A DNA stretch of 64,000 bases. Source: Streptomyces sp. NBC_00457 (GTDB lineage Bacteria; Actinomycetota; Actinomycetes; Streptomycetales; Streptomycetaceae). The notes below the pieces were generated by a model. That model was given only the letters and a program-made list of their open reading frames with translations, had not been told where the DNA came from and did no database searches. Where the stretch lies: assembly GCF_036014015.1 (NCBI RefSeq), contig NZ_CP107905.1, forward strand, positions 4,526,001-4,590,000, in the 5' to 3' direction. The translations under genes were made by a program, and so were the position numbers. Positions 10,240-19,284 of this stretch are shown here, piece after piece. The stretch's first letter is position 1, and each line of letters starts with the position of its first letter.

Positions 10240-10851
10240 TTAACGAACCAGGCCCCACCGGAAGCCGAGCGCCACCGCATGCGCCCGGTCCGAAGCCCCG
10301 AGCTTCTTGAACAAGCGCCGCGCATGCGTCTTGACCGTGTCCTCGGAGAGAAAGAGCTCGCGCCCGATCTCGGCATTGGACCGACCGTGGCTCATACCCT
10401 CGAGCACCTGGATCTCACGCGCCGTGAGCGTCGGCGCCGCCCCCATCTCAGCGGACCGCAGCCGCCGCGGAGCTAGCCGCCACGTCGGATCCGCCAGCGC
10501 CTGCGTCACCGTCGCCCGCAGCTCCGCACGCGACGCGTCCTTGTGCAGATACCCCCGCGCACCGGCGGCGACCGCGAGAGCGACCCCGTCCAGGTCCTCG
10601 GCGACGGTGAGCATGATGATGCGCGCACCGGGGTCGGCGGACAGCAGCCGCCGGACGGTCTCGACGCCGCCCAGACCGGGCATGCGTACGTCCATCAGAA
10701 TCAGGTCCGAGCGATCGGCGCCCCAGCGGCGGAGGACTTCCTCGCCGTTGGCCGCGGTCGTCACGCGCTCGACACCGGGCACGGTCGCGACCGCGCGGCG
10801 GAGCGCCTCTCGGGCAAGCGGGGAGTCGTCGCAGACGAGGACGGATGTCAT
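10240..10851 (-). CDS. bldM: Developmental response regulator BldM
   Basis: 203 residues, exactly the expected length. A receiver domain (about 1-120) carries the acidic pair near residues 8-9 and the phospho-acceptor position Asp54 in LILMDVRMPG. A LuxR/FixJ-type HTH follows (LTAREIQVLEGMSHGRSNAEIGRELFLSEDTVKTH, here only as a landmark near 145-180). BldM is an orphan, phosphorylation-independent regulator needed for aerial hyphae. It acts as a homodimer or with WhiI to activate sporulation genes. ATG at 10851 is preferred over a longer frame starting at 10875. It is divergent from whiD, with which it forms the conserved sigma-bldM-whiD cluster. Confidence 0.97.
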   Translation of the reverse strand: MTSVLVCDDSPLAREALRRAVATVPGVERVTTAANGEEVLRRWGADRSDLILMDVRMPGLGGVETVRRLLSADPGARIIMLTVAEDLDGVALAVAAGARGYLHKDASRAELRATVTQALADPTWRLAPRRLRSAEMGAAPTLTAREIQVLEGMSHGRSNAEIGRELFLSEDTVKTHARRLFKKLGASDRAHAVALGFRWGLVR

Positions 10852-11231
10852 GGCCGTCCTCCGCAGCTGATGCACGTCACCTTGAGCCTCCAGGCTGGTA
10901 CGAAATCGTCACCTGTGCGGTCGACCGCCTCGGACGCCTGCCCGAGCGCTTGTTGGTTCAACCGCCTCCGCACTCTCAACGACGGTCACTCGAAAGAGTT
11001 ACGGGGCCGCGCGCCGTCTTCGGCACTCTACGTGAGGGGGCGGACACGGTGCAGAGAGGCGCAGAAGACCCTCAACGTTTCATCACAACCATGCCCCATT
11101 TAGCCCCATTTCTTCCCATCAAGTGGATTCTGAGGCTAGATTCGCAATGAGTCATATTTTCATCTCCTTAGATCGTAGATGTACGGTCGTGGACACCGTA
11201 TCCGCCCAGAACGGCTACAAGGGGTCACGTA
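10852..11231. other. bldM-whiD divergent promoter region
   Basis: 380 gene-free bases between two divergent developmental genes. The part near 11090-11190 is unusually AT-rich for this genome and contains a near repeat of GCCCCATTT (two copies around 11093-11112). Promoters for both genes must lie here, but I could not place -10/-35 boxes with confidence. Confidence 0.6.
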
Positions 11232-11558
11232 ATGGCAGATTTCTCCCGCCTTCCCGGACCGAACGCGGACCTGTGGGACTGGCAGTTGCTCGCTGCCTGT
11301 CGCGGGGTGGACAGCTCGCTCTTCTTTCATCCGGAGGGCGAGCGGGGTGCGGCGCGGAGTGCTCGTGAGAACTCGGCCAAGGAGGTCTGCATGAGGTGCC
11401 CGGTCCGCGCGCAGTGCGCGGCGCACGCGCTGGCGGTGCGCGAGCCGTACGGCGTCTGGGGCGGCCTGACCGAGGACGAGCGCGAAGAGCTCATGGGGCG
11501 GGCGCGCAATCGGCTGGTGTCGGCATCACCGGCCGGCGAACATGCCTCGTCCAGTTGA
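11232..11558 (+). CDS. whiD: WhiB-like iron-sulfur regulator WhiD
   Basis: 108 residues. Four Cys ligands for a [4Fe-4S] cluster are at residues 23, 53, 56 and 62 (AACRGVD and CMRCPVRAQC), followed by the Wbl signature YGVWGGL and a basic tail. WhiD is required late in sporulation septation and spore maturation, and binds the region-4 domain of HrdB. The length and the position beside bldM fit WhiD rather than another Wbl protein. The start ATG follows GGGGTCAC. A strong hairpin downstream separates it from the convergent LysR gene. Confidence 0.96.
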   Translation: MADFSRLPGPNADLWDWQLLAACRGVDSSLFFHPEGERGAARSARENSAKEVCMRCPVRAQCAAHALAVREPYGVWGGLTEDEREELMGRARNRLVSASPAGEHASSS

Positions 11559-11610
11559 CCGATCACAATAGAAGGAACGTTTCTGCACAGTTTCTGCACA
11601 GACGCAGACC

Positions 11611-11649
11611 ACACAAGGGGCACGCGTTCGCGTGCCCCTACCTTGTGGC
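11611..11649. terminator. Bidirectional terminator, whiD / LysR gene
   Basis: AGGGGCACGCG pairs with CGCGTGCCCCT around two bases, and the stem extends outward through partly paired CCACA / TTGTGG. It lies between two convergent genes. The preceding bases contain a direct repeat of TTTCTGCACAG. Confidence 0.75.
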
Positions 11650-12534
11650 CGCCCGCGCCAGTTGCTCCAGCGTCGCCGCCACGGCGGGCACCTGCGCCAG
11701 GTCGGGCAGCGTGAGCGCGACGATCTCCCGCCGTACCGCCGGTTCCAGCGTCACCGTGCGCGCGCCCCGTGGCCGTACGGACTCGATGGCGAGCTGGGGC
11801 AGGACGGCGACGCCCAGGCCCGCGGCCACCAGGCCGACGACCGCGGGGTAGTCGTCGGTCGCGAAGTCGATGCGGGGAGTGAAGCCCGCGCCCTCGCAGA
11901 CCTCGACCAACTGGCCGCGGCAGCGCGGGCAGCCCGCGATCCAGGGCTCGGCGGCGAGTTCGCCGATGGCGACGGAGTCCGCGCGGCCGAGCCGGTGGCG
12001 TTCCGGCACCAGCGCGACGAGACGGTCGCGCAGCAGCGGTCGTACGACGAGGTCGTCCCACTCCTCGGCGCCCGCCGCTCCCTCGTAGCGGAAGGCGAGG
12101 GCGATGTCGCAGTCGCCCTCGCGCAGCATCTCGACGGAGCGCGGCGGTTCGGCCTCCTCCAGGGAGACGCGGGTGCCGGGGTGGGCGGCGCGCAGGGCGG
12201 CGAGGGCGGTGGGGACGAGGGTGGAGCTGCCGCTGGGGAAGGAGACCAGGCGGACGCGGCCCGCGCGCAGGCCCGCGATCGCGGCGACCTCCTCCTCGGC
12301 GGCGGTGAGCCCGGCGAGGATGCCGGAGGCGTGCCGCACGAGGGCCTCGCCGGCTTGCGTCAGCCGCATCTCGCGGCCGGTGCGGATCAGCAGGGGGGTG
12401 CCGACCGACGCCTCCAGGGCCTTCATCTGCTGGCTGACGGCGGGCTGGGTGCAGCCCAGTTCACGGCCCGCCGCCGAGAAGGAACCGGTGGTGGCCACGG
12501 CGCGCAGGACACGGAGATGACGGGCCTCGATCAC
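11638..12534 (-). CDS. LysR-family transcriptional regulator
   Basis: 298 residues. An N-terminal winged HTH (MIEARHLRVLRAVATTGSFS, AAGRELGCTQPAVSQQMKAL) is followed by a LysR substrate-binding domain. Start is a GTG at 12534. It is divergent from the MOSC-domain gene at 12717, the standard layout for a LysR regulator and its target, so it may control that gene; an effector cannot be read from sequence. The intergenic space contains a Streptomyces dispersed repeat rather than an obvious T-N11-A palindrome. Confidence 0.9.
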   Translation of the reverse strand: MIEARHLRVLRAVATTGSFSAAGRELGCTQPAVSQQMKALEASVGTPLLIRTGREMRLTQAGEALVRHASGILAGLTAAEEEVAAIAGLRAGRVRLVSFPSGSSTLVPTALAALRAAHPGTRVSLEEAEPPRSVEMLREGDCDIALAFRYEGAAGAEEWDDLVVRPLLRDRLVALVPERHRLGRADSVAIGELAAEPWIAGCPRCRGQLVEVCEGAGFTPRIDFATDDYPAVVGLVAAGLGVAVLPQLAIESVRPRGARTVTLEPAVRREIVALTLPDLAQVPAVAATLEQLARAATR

Positions 12535-12598
12535 TCCTTGAGCATAAGCGCTCCTTGGGTACGATGCCGGATATTCCGTAGACACTTTGGGTGCCGGT

Positions 12599-12676
12599 CG
12601 CGCCCCGTAAGGGGCGCGGGGCTGTATCAATATGCGGCTCCGCCGCGCGGGCGCGACCAGCCCCACCGGCCCGCGG
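12599..12676. repeat. Dispersed intergenic repeat, long form
   Basis: Begins with an inverted repeat, GCGCCCC / GGGGCGC, then GGGGCTGTATCAATATGCGG and GCGCGACCAGCCCC. I recognise this wording as a family repeated between genes in many Streptomyces; it is related to, but longer than, the copies at 10159 and 32723. Confidence 0.55.
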
Positions 12677-12716
12677 TTTGTCACCGCTCTTCCAGCGGAG
12701 CGCTAGCGTGCCCTCC

Positions 12717-13382
12717 ATGAAGCTTCTGTCTGTCAATCTGGGCCGCCCGAAGTCCGTGCCGTACACGGACCAGCCGGACGGTGTGACCGGCATCGACAAG
12801 CGGCCGGTGGACGGGCCGGTGGGGGTGGCGGCGCCCGGGCCCAAGGGCCTCGCGGGGAGCGGGGTGGCCGGGGACGCGGTGTGCCACACACGGCACCACG
12901 GCGGCGACAACCAGGCCGTGTACGCGGTCGCGCGCGAGGATCTCGACGACTGGGAACGGGAGTTGGGGCGACCGCTGGCGAACGGCGTGTTCGGCGAGAA
13001 CCTCACGACGACCGGTCTGGATGTGTCAGGGGCGCTGATCGGCGAGCGCTGGCGCATAGGGGCCGTGGTGCTGGAGGTCACCAGCGGCCGGATTCCGTGC
13101 AGCGTCTTCCAGGCCCATGTGGGTGAACAGCGGTGGGTCAAGCGCTTCACGGCGAAGGGGGCGCCCGGCGCGTATCTGCGGGTGATCGAGCCCGGCGAGA
13201 TCCGCGCGGGCGATCCGGTCGAGATCGTGCACCGGCCCGCTCACGAGGTGACCGTCGCCCTGCAGTTCCGTGCGATGACCACCGAGCGGGCACTGCTCCC
13301 CCAACTGCTCGCGGCGGGCGAGGCACTGCACCCGGAGGCGGTGGCCGCGGCCCGGAAGTACGTGGAGAAGCAGAGGGCCTGA
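12717..13382 (+). CDS. MOSC domain-containing protein (YiiM type)
   Basis: 221 residues. MOSC domain over roughly residues 25-165, with the conserved Cys in GRIPCSVFQAHVGE and the YiiM-like C-terminal extension. MOSC proteins bind sulfur or molybdenum-cofactor groups. The YiiM branch reduces N-hydroxylated substrates with the molybdenum cofactor, so a detoxifying reductase role is plausible but not shown here. ATG at 12717 was preferred over upstream in-frame codons because it begins the typical MKLLSVNLG N-terminus. It is divergent from a LysR gene. Confidence 0.88.
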   Translation: MKLLSVNLGRPKSVPYTDQPDGVTGIDKRPVDGPVGVAAPGPKGLAGSGVAGDAVCHTRHHGGDNQAVYAVAREDLDDWERELGRPLANGVFGENLTTTGLDVSGALIGERWRIGAVVLEVTSGRIPCSVFQAHVGEQRWVKRFTAKGAPGAYLRVIEPGEIRAGDPVEIVHRPAHEVTVALQFRAMTTERALLPQLLAAGEALHPEAVAAARKYVEKQRA

Positions 13383-13608
13383 CGCGCGAGGGCGTCCCGC
13401 CGGTTGGTGCGGGGACCGGCGCACCGGAATCCGCGGGCCGGGGACGGCGTCTGCGCCGAACCGCTCGGCGTCTGATCCCCTCTCGCACCGCGTCGCGCCC
13501 ATCGGCCTGACGCGCTCTCACCACCTCGTCCTTCGCCTGGGCTTCACCTGGCGGGAGGGCCTGTGCAGGGAGCGGACTGGCGGGCTCCGGGGTGTTTAAC
13601 CTTGCGCC

Positions 13609-14382
13609 ATGACAACGGCTCTCATCACCGGATCCACCGCGGGCATCGGCGCCGCGTTCGCGCGGCGGCTGGCGGCCGACGGGCACAACCTCGTCCTGGT
13701 CGCGCGGGACACCAAGCGGCTCGCGGAGCAGGCGACCGAACTGCACGACCGGCACGGCATCGAGGCGGAGGTGCTGTCGGCCGACCTCGCCGAGGACACC
13801 GGCATCGACGCGGTGGCCGCCCGCCTCGCCGACCGCAAGAACCCCGTCGACCTGCTGATCAACAACGCGGGCTTCGGCAACAAGGGCCGCTATCTCGACG
13901 TATCCATGGCCGACGAGCTGAAGATGCTCAAGGTGCACTGCGAGGCGGTGCTGCGGCTGACCTCCGCCGCGGCGGAGGCGATGCGGGAGCGCGGACGGGG
14001 CGGCGTCATCAACGTCGCCTCGGTCGCCGCCTTCGTGCCGCGCGGTACGTACGGGGCGTCCAAGGCGTGGGTCGTGCAGTTCACGCAGGGCGCGGCGCGT
14101 GATCTGGCCGGCAGCGGCGTACGGCTGATGGCGGTGGCCCCCGGTTTCGTCCGTACGGAGTTCCACGAGCGGGCCGGGATGGGCACGGACAACATCCCCG
14201 GCTGGATGTGGCTGGACGCCGACAAGCTGGCCGCGGCGGCCCTCGCCGACCTGGCGCGCGGCAAGACGCTGTCGATTCCCGACCCCCGGTACAAGGTGCT
14301 GATGGGGATGGCGAAGGTGGTGCCGCGCGGGATGCTCGGCGGGATCACCTCGAAGACGGGGCGCAAGTACGGGCCGCAGTAG
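13609..14382 (+). CDS. Short-chain dehydrogenase/reductase
   Basis: 257 residues of classical SDR. NAD(P) motif TGSTAGIG at the N-terminus, NNAG near residue 83, and catalytic Ser plus YGASK near 145-150. The C-terminal tail is close to that of DltE/YqjQ-like SDRs. Substrate cannot be told. It is followed 71 bases later by the ester-cyclase fusion gene on the same strand, and the two may be co-transcribed. Confidence 0.92.
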   Translation: MTTALITGSTAGIGAAFARRLAADGHNLVLVARDTKRLAEQATELHDRHGIEAEVLSADLAEDTGIDAVAARLADRKNPVDLLINNAGFGNKGRYLDVSMADELKMLKVHCEAVLRLTSAAAEAMRERGRGGVINVASVAAFVPRGTYGASKAWVVQFTQGAARDLAGSGVRLMAVAPGFVRTEFHERAGMGTDNIPGWMWLDADKLAAAALADLARGKTLSIPDPRYKVLMGMAKVVPRGMLGGITSKTGRKYGPQ

Positions 14383-14453
14383 GCCGACAGACGGAGCGCT
14401 CAGGAGGAGAATGGAGCTGTTCGACCGGACCCTCGGGGGACGGAGGCGACGCC

Positions 14454-15161
14454 ATGACGTTCGTACAGCTCATCGACTGCAAGACGAGCCGGTTCGACGA
14501 GATGAACCGGCTGATGGACACCTGGGTCGAGCAGACCAAGGGGAAGCGGACCGCGACGCACAGCGTGATCGGCAAGGACCGGTCAGACGCGTCGCACTTC
14601 ATCGAGATCGTGGAGTTCCCGTCGTACGAGGAGGCGATGCGGAACTCGAACCTCCCGGAGACCGACAAGATCTTCCGGGAGATGGTCGCTCTCTGCGACG
14701 AGATGCCGACGTTCACGGATCTGGACGTGGTGCGCGACGAGCAGTTGTACGCGGCCACCGCGCGGCGGTTCTTCGACGCGCTGCCCGGGGAGGGCGAGGC
14801 GCCCACGTTCAACGACGTGCTCATCGAGGACTATCACGACCACGATCCCAGCAACCCGCAGGACGTCATCGGGCTCGACGCCTTCCGGCGCGAGGTCGAG
14901 GTGTGGCGGGGCGGCTTCGACTTCTCGTTCACGATCGAGGACCAGCTGGCCCAGGGTGACCGGGTGTGCACCCGCTGGACCTGGAACGGCCGGCACAAGG
15001 GCGAGTTCGTCGGGATCGCGTCCACCGGGAAGCAGGTCTCCATGACCGGGACGACCATCCACCGGTGCGGTCCGGACGGGAAGATCGCCGAGGGCTGGTG
15101 GCAGTACGACCGGCTGGGGCTGATGGAGCAGTTGGGGGCGCTGGACGCGCTGGAGCAGTGA
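14454..15161 (+). CDS. Two-domain protein: dimeric barrel-like domain plus SnoaL-like ester cyclase
   Basis: 235 residues. The first ~95 residues (FVQLIDCKTSRFDEMNRLMD...FIEIVEFPSYEEAM) resemble a ferredoxin-like dimeric alpha/beta barrel. The second half is a SnoaL-type cone fold (FNDVLIEDYHDHDPSN...VCTRWTWNGRHKGEF...TGTTIHRCGPDGKIAEGWWQYD; only motif landmarks). SnoaL-like proteins include polyketide cyclases but most are of unknown function, and nothing biosynthetic is nearby. ATG at 14454 chosen because it starts the domain cleanly and follows GGGACGGAGGCGACGCC. Confidence 0.85.
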   Translation: MTFVQLIDCKTSRFDEMNRLMDTWVEQTKGKRTATHSVIGKDRSDASHFIEIVEFPSYEEAMRNSNLPETDKIFREMVALCDEMPTFTDLDVVRDEQLYAATARRFFDALPGEGEAPTFNDVLIEDYHDHDPSNPQDVIGLDAFRREVEVWRGGFDFSFTIEDQLAQGDRVCTRWTWNGRHKGEFVGIASTGKQVSMTGTTIHRCGPDGKIAEGWWQYDRLGLMEQLGALDALEQ

Positions 15162-15184
15162 CCTGAGGCAAGCAGGGCAACGCG

Positions 15185-15215
15185 AAGGCCCGGCACCCCC
15201 AGGGTGCCGGGCCTC
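15185..15215. terminator. Terminator between cyclase-like gene and groEL1
   Basis: A 12-bp perfect stem, GGCCCGGCACCC / GGGTGCCGGGCC, with a short loop lies between two convergent genes and fits termination of both. Confidence 0.8.
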
Positions 15216-15229
15216 GGTGCCGACTTACG

Positions 15230-16861
<1,632 letters not shown>

Positions 16862-16893
16862 TCAGCCCTCTCGGAAAACGTGGGTGAAACGAA

Positions 16894-16943
16894 CTGCGCC
16901 CCTGACGCCCGGCTTCATAAGGTCGCGGGGGCCCGGGGCGCAG
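16894..16943 (-). promoter_or_regulatory. Stem-loop between groES and groEL1
   Basis: CTGCGCCCC (16894-16902) pairs with GGGGCGCAG (16935-16943) around a GC-rich interior. It sits in the 117-base gap of the operon and could partly terminate or set the groES:groEL1 ratio. Confidence 0.5.
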
Positions 16944-16969
16944 CTCAAAAACAAATGTGCTTCGTTGAT

Positions 16970-17278
16970 CTACTTCTCGATGATCGCGAGCACGTCGCGA
17001 GCGGAGAGCACCAGGTACTCCTCGCCGTTGTACTTCACTTCGGTGCCGCCGTACTTGCTGTACAGCACGATGTCGCCGGTCTTGACGTCGAGCGGCAGGC
17101 GCTCGCCGTTCTCGAAGCGGCCCGGGCCCACGGCCAGGACGACGCCCTCCTGGGGCTTCTCCTTGGCGGTGTCCGGGATGACCAGGCCAGAGGCGGTGGT
17201 CTGCTCCGCGTCGAGCGGCTGGACCACGATGCGGTCCTCAAGCGGCTTGATGGCAACCTTGGAGCTGGTGGTCGTCAC
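16970..17278 (-). CDS. groES: 10-kDa co-chaperonin GroES
   Basis: 102 residues, complete Cpn10. Contains [12 protein letters not shown], the mobile loop with [11 protein letters not shown], and [11 protein letters not shown] near the C-terminus. It caps GroEL rings. It is the first gene of the groES-groEL1 heat-shock operon, with GGGGGAGG just upstream of the start. Transcription is driven by the promoter at 17408-17436 and repressed through two CIRCE elements. Confidence 0.97.
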   Translation of the reverse strand: MTTTSSKVAIKPLEDRIVVQPLDAEQTTASGLVIPDTAKEKPQEGVVLAVGPGRFENGERLPLDVKTGDIVLYSKYGGTEVKYNGEEYLVLSARDVLAIIEK

Positions 17279-17375
17279 GATCCGACCTCCCCCTTCGGAG
17301 ATCTCACGGGGTTAACTGTCTGAGGTGGCGACCAGGTCGATCCGTCGTCGCGGGTGCCGGACCTGCCCGTCGCTA

Positions 17376-17402
17376 TTGGCACTCTCCAGGGGGGAGTGCC
17401 AG
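17376..17402. promoter_or_regulatory. CIRCE operator 1 (HrcA site)
   Basis: TTGGCACTC-N9-GAGTGCCAG, a near-perfect match to the CIRCE inverted repeat bound by the HrcA repressor. It lies just downstream of the predicted groES -10 box, near the transcription start. Confidence 0.9.
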
Positions 17403-17407
17403 ACCAG

Positions 17408-17436
17408 AGACTATGACGGGGTTAGCACTCGGTCAA
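17408..17436 (-). promoter_or_regulatory. groES promoter, HrdB-type
   Basis: Read on the minus strand: TTGACC (17436-17431), 17-base spacer, TAGTCT (17413-17408). Good match to the vegetative consensus. CIRCE operator 2 overlaps the -35 box and spacer, and CIRCE operator 1 covers the start region, so HrcA binding should block polymerase. Confidence 0.7.
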
Positions 17437-17448
17437 GCGGAGTGCCAA
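17422..17448. promoter_or_regulatory. CIRCE operator 2 (HrcA site)
   Basis: TTAGCACTC-N9-GAGTGCCAA, differing from the CIRCE consensus by one base per arm at most. It overlaps the -35 box of the groES promoter. Confidence 0.92.
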
Positions 17449-17510
17449 TGCCTGCGGCGCGTCGGCGGATTCTGGTGGACGTCCGTTGCGTGGATCCCGG
17501 CGTTGGTTTC

Positions 17511-17583
17511 CTGGGGGCTGCGCCCCCAGACCCCCGCTTCGGCCTGGCGGCCTCGTCCTCAAACGCCGGACGGGCTGGATTTG
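17511..17583. repeat. Dispersed intergenic repeat (CTGGGGGCTGCGCCCCCAG type)
   Basis: Contains the hairpin CTGGGGGCTGCGCCCCCAG followed by ACCCCCGCTTCGGCCT and CTCAAACGCCGGACGGGCTG. I recognise these words as a widespread Streptomyces intergenic repeat. It ends beside the stop codon of the deacetylase gene and may act as its terminator. Confidence 0.6.
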
Positions 17584-17584
17584 T

Positions 17585-18283
17585 CTACAGGTAATCCTCG
17601 AGCCGCCCCACCCTCAGCCCCGCCTCCTCCACTCGCCGCAGCACCCGTTCCGTTCGCTGCCACAGGGGTGGGCCGGTCGGGTCGTCCGGGCCGATGAGGA
17701 TGATGTCGCCGGGGTGGAGGGGGGCGTCGTCGGTGTCGGCGGAGGTCCACAGGACGATCGCCGCGAGGCCGCAGTCGGCGGTGGCGTGCAGGGTCGTCAT
17801 GTCGTAGCGGCCGTGGGGCGGGCGGAAGAGGCGGGGGCGGATGCCGAAGCGGGACTTGAGCTTGTCCTGCTGGCCGCAGATCTCGGCGCGCTGGCCGGCG
17901 TAGGGCAGGCCGGGCAGGGCGGTGTGGTCGAGGGTGTGGTTCTGGATGCTCGCGCCGACCGACTGCAGGCGCGCGAAGTGGCCGTAGCCCGGGCCCACGA
18001 CGCTGTCCGTGAGGAACATGCTGACCGGGAGCCGCAGTTCGCGGACCATGTCGACGAAGCGGGGGTCCTTCTCCGCCCCGTCGTCGTAGGTCAGGAAGAC
18101 GACCTTGTCCCGGGTGCGGACCCGGTCGACCACGGGCGGCAGACCCCGGTCCGCCCCCGGGCCGTGCGGGCTCACCCGTCCGGCCGCCTTCTCGCCGAGG
18201 CGTTCGAGGGGGTCGACGGACTGGGCGCAGCCGGTGAGCAGCGCGACGGTCAGCGCCAGCGCCCCGGCCGCGCGCGGCCTCAC
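17585..18283 (-). CDS. Polysaccharide deacetylase family lipoprotein (second of pair)
   Basis: 232 residues. An N-terminal lipoprotein signal ends in the lipobox LLTGC. A NodB/CE4 domain follows, with TYDDG (metal-binding Asp pair), NHTLDH (metal-binding His pair) and RPPHGRYD. It should remove acetyl groups from N-acetylated cell-surface glycans outside the membrane. GTG start at 18283 overlaps the TGA of the upstream deacetylase (GTGA), so the two are translationally coupled. Both end in the same RLEDYL sequence, pointing to tandem duplication. Confidence 0.9.
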   Translation of the reverse strand: MRPRAAGALALTVALLTGCAQSVDPLERLGEKAAGRVSPHGPGADRGLPPVVDRVRTRDKVVFLTYDDGAEKDPRFVDMVRELRLPVSMFLTDSVVGPGYGHFARLQSVGASIQNHTLDHTALPGLPYAGQRAEICGQQDKLKSRFGIRPRLFRPPHGRYDMTTLHATADCGLAAIVLWTSADTDDAPLHPGDIILIGPDDPTGPPLWQRTERVLRRVEEAGLRVGRLEDYL

Positions 18284-19194
18284 AGGTAGTCCTCCAGCCG
18301 TGCCACGGCGTACCCCTTCGCCGTGACCTTCTCCAGGAACCGTCGGACCATGTCCGGCATCGTGCCCTTCCAGTCGTCCTTACCGCGGAAGTGGCTGAGA
18401 ACGATGTCGCCGGGATGAAGGTCACGGTCCCACTCGCGGTACTCCCAGTGGTCGGCGAAGACCTCCTCGTTCCACAGGGGCGCGTACTTGATGCCGCAGG
18501 CCTTCGCGGCGTACAGGGTGTCCGCGTTGTAGTTGCCGAAGGGCGGGCGGAAGAGGGTCGGGCGGGTGCCGTAGTGCTTCTCGATGACGTTCTGCATGCC
18601 GCAGATCTCGCGCTTCTGGCGGGAGTACGACAGGCCCGGCAGGTACGGGTGGTGGAGGGTGTGGTTGTGCAGGCTCACGCCCGCCTGCTGCATGCGCTTG
18701 AAGTAGCCGTAGTCCTCCTTCACCAGGTAGTCGCTGAGGAACGCGGTGTACGGGACCCGCAGTTCGCGCATCATGCGCAGGAACGCCGGGTCCTTCTCGG
18801 CGCCGTCGTCGATCGTGAGGAAGACGATCTTCTGCCGGGTGGGGATCGTGGTGAAGACCGGCGGAAGGTCGTCCTCCTCATGGCCGTCCACCTCGAAGCC
18901 CGCGCGGGTCTTGATCTCCGGCTTCACGGCCGGGGGCGGCGGGGCGGTCAGGGGGACCCGCGACAGGCCCCAGCGTTTCGCCGCCGCGGCCCGGGCCCGC
19001 TGCGCGGCGTGCCGCTTGTCGGGGGCCTTGGCGCCGGGCGCCTCACGGGGCTGCTGGCCTGCTGCGGGCGGTGCCGTGGAGGCGCCGTCCGCGCAGCCCG
19101 AGGCGATGGCCGCGGCGGCGAGCACGGCGATTCCGGCACGGATCCGGCGCTTCCGATACGCACCGTATTTATCATTTTGTACGACTACTCGCAT
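18280..19194 (-). CDS. Polysaccharide deacetylase family protein (first of pair)
   Basis: 304 residues. A basic N-terminus, a hydrophobic signal ending near ASGC (probable lipoprotein) and a Pro/Ala-rich linker precede the CE4 domain with TIDDG, NHTLHH and RPPFGNYN. All metal-binding motifs are kept, so the enzyme should be active on peptidoglycan or another N-acetylated polymer. It is the longer partner of the coupled pair. ATG at 19194 was chosen for its signal sequence; the longer open frame upstream crosses the divergent methyltransferase gene. Confidence 0.9.
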   Translation of the reverse strand: MRVVVQNDKYGAYRKRRIRAGIAVLAAAAIASGCADGASTAPPAAGQQPREAPGAKAPDKRHAAQRARAAAAKRWGLSRVPLTAPPPPAVKPEIKTRAGFEVDGHEEDDLPPVFTTIPTRQKIVFLTIDDGAEKDPAFLRMMRELRVPYTAFLSDYLVKEDYGYFKRMQQAGVSLHNHTLHHPYLPGLSYSRQKREICGMQNVIEKHYGTRPTLFRPPFGNYNADTLYAAKACGIKYAPLWNEEVFADHWEYREWDRDLHPGDIVLSHFRGKDDWKGTMPDMVRRFLEKVTAKGYAVARLEDYL

Positions 19195-19284
19195 GGAGCC
19201 GGATCCTCGCAGGCACCCGCCCCCAACCCCGGCCGACACCGCCGCCGCGCATGCACCATCCACCGACTGGCCCACAATGAACCG

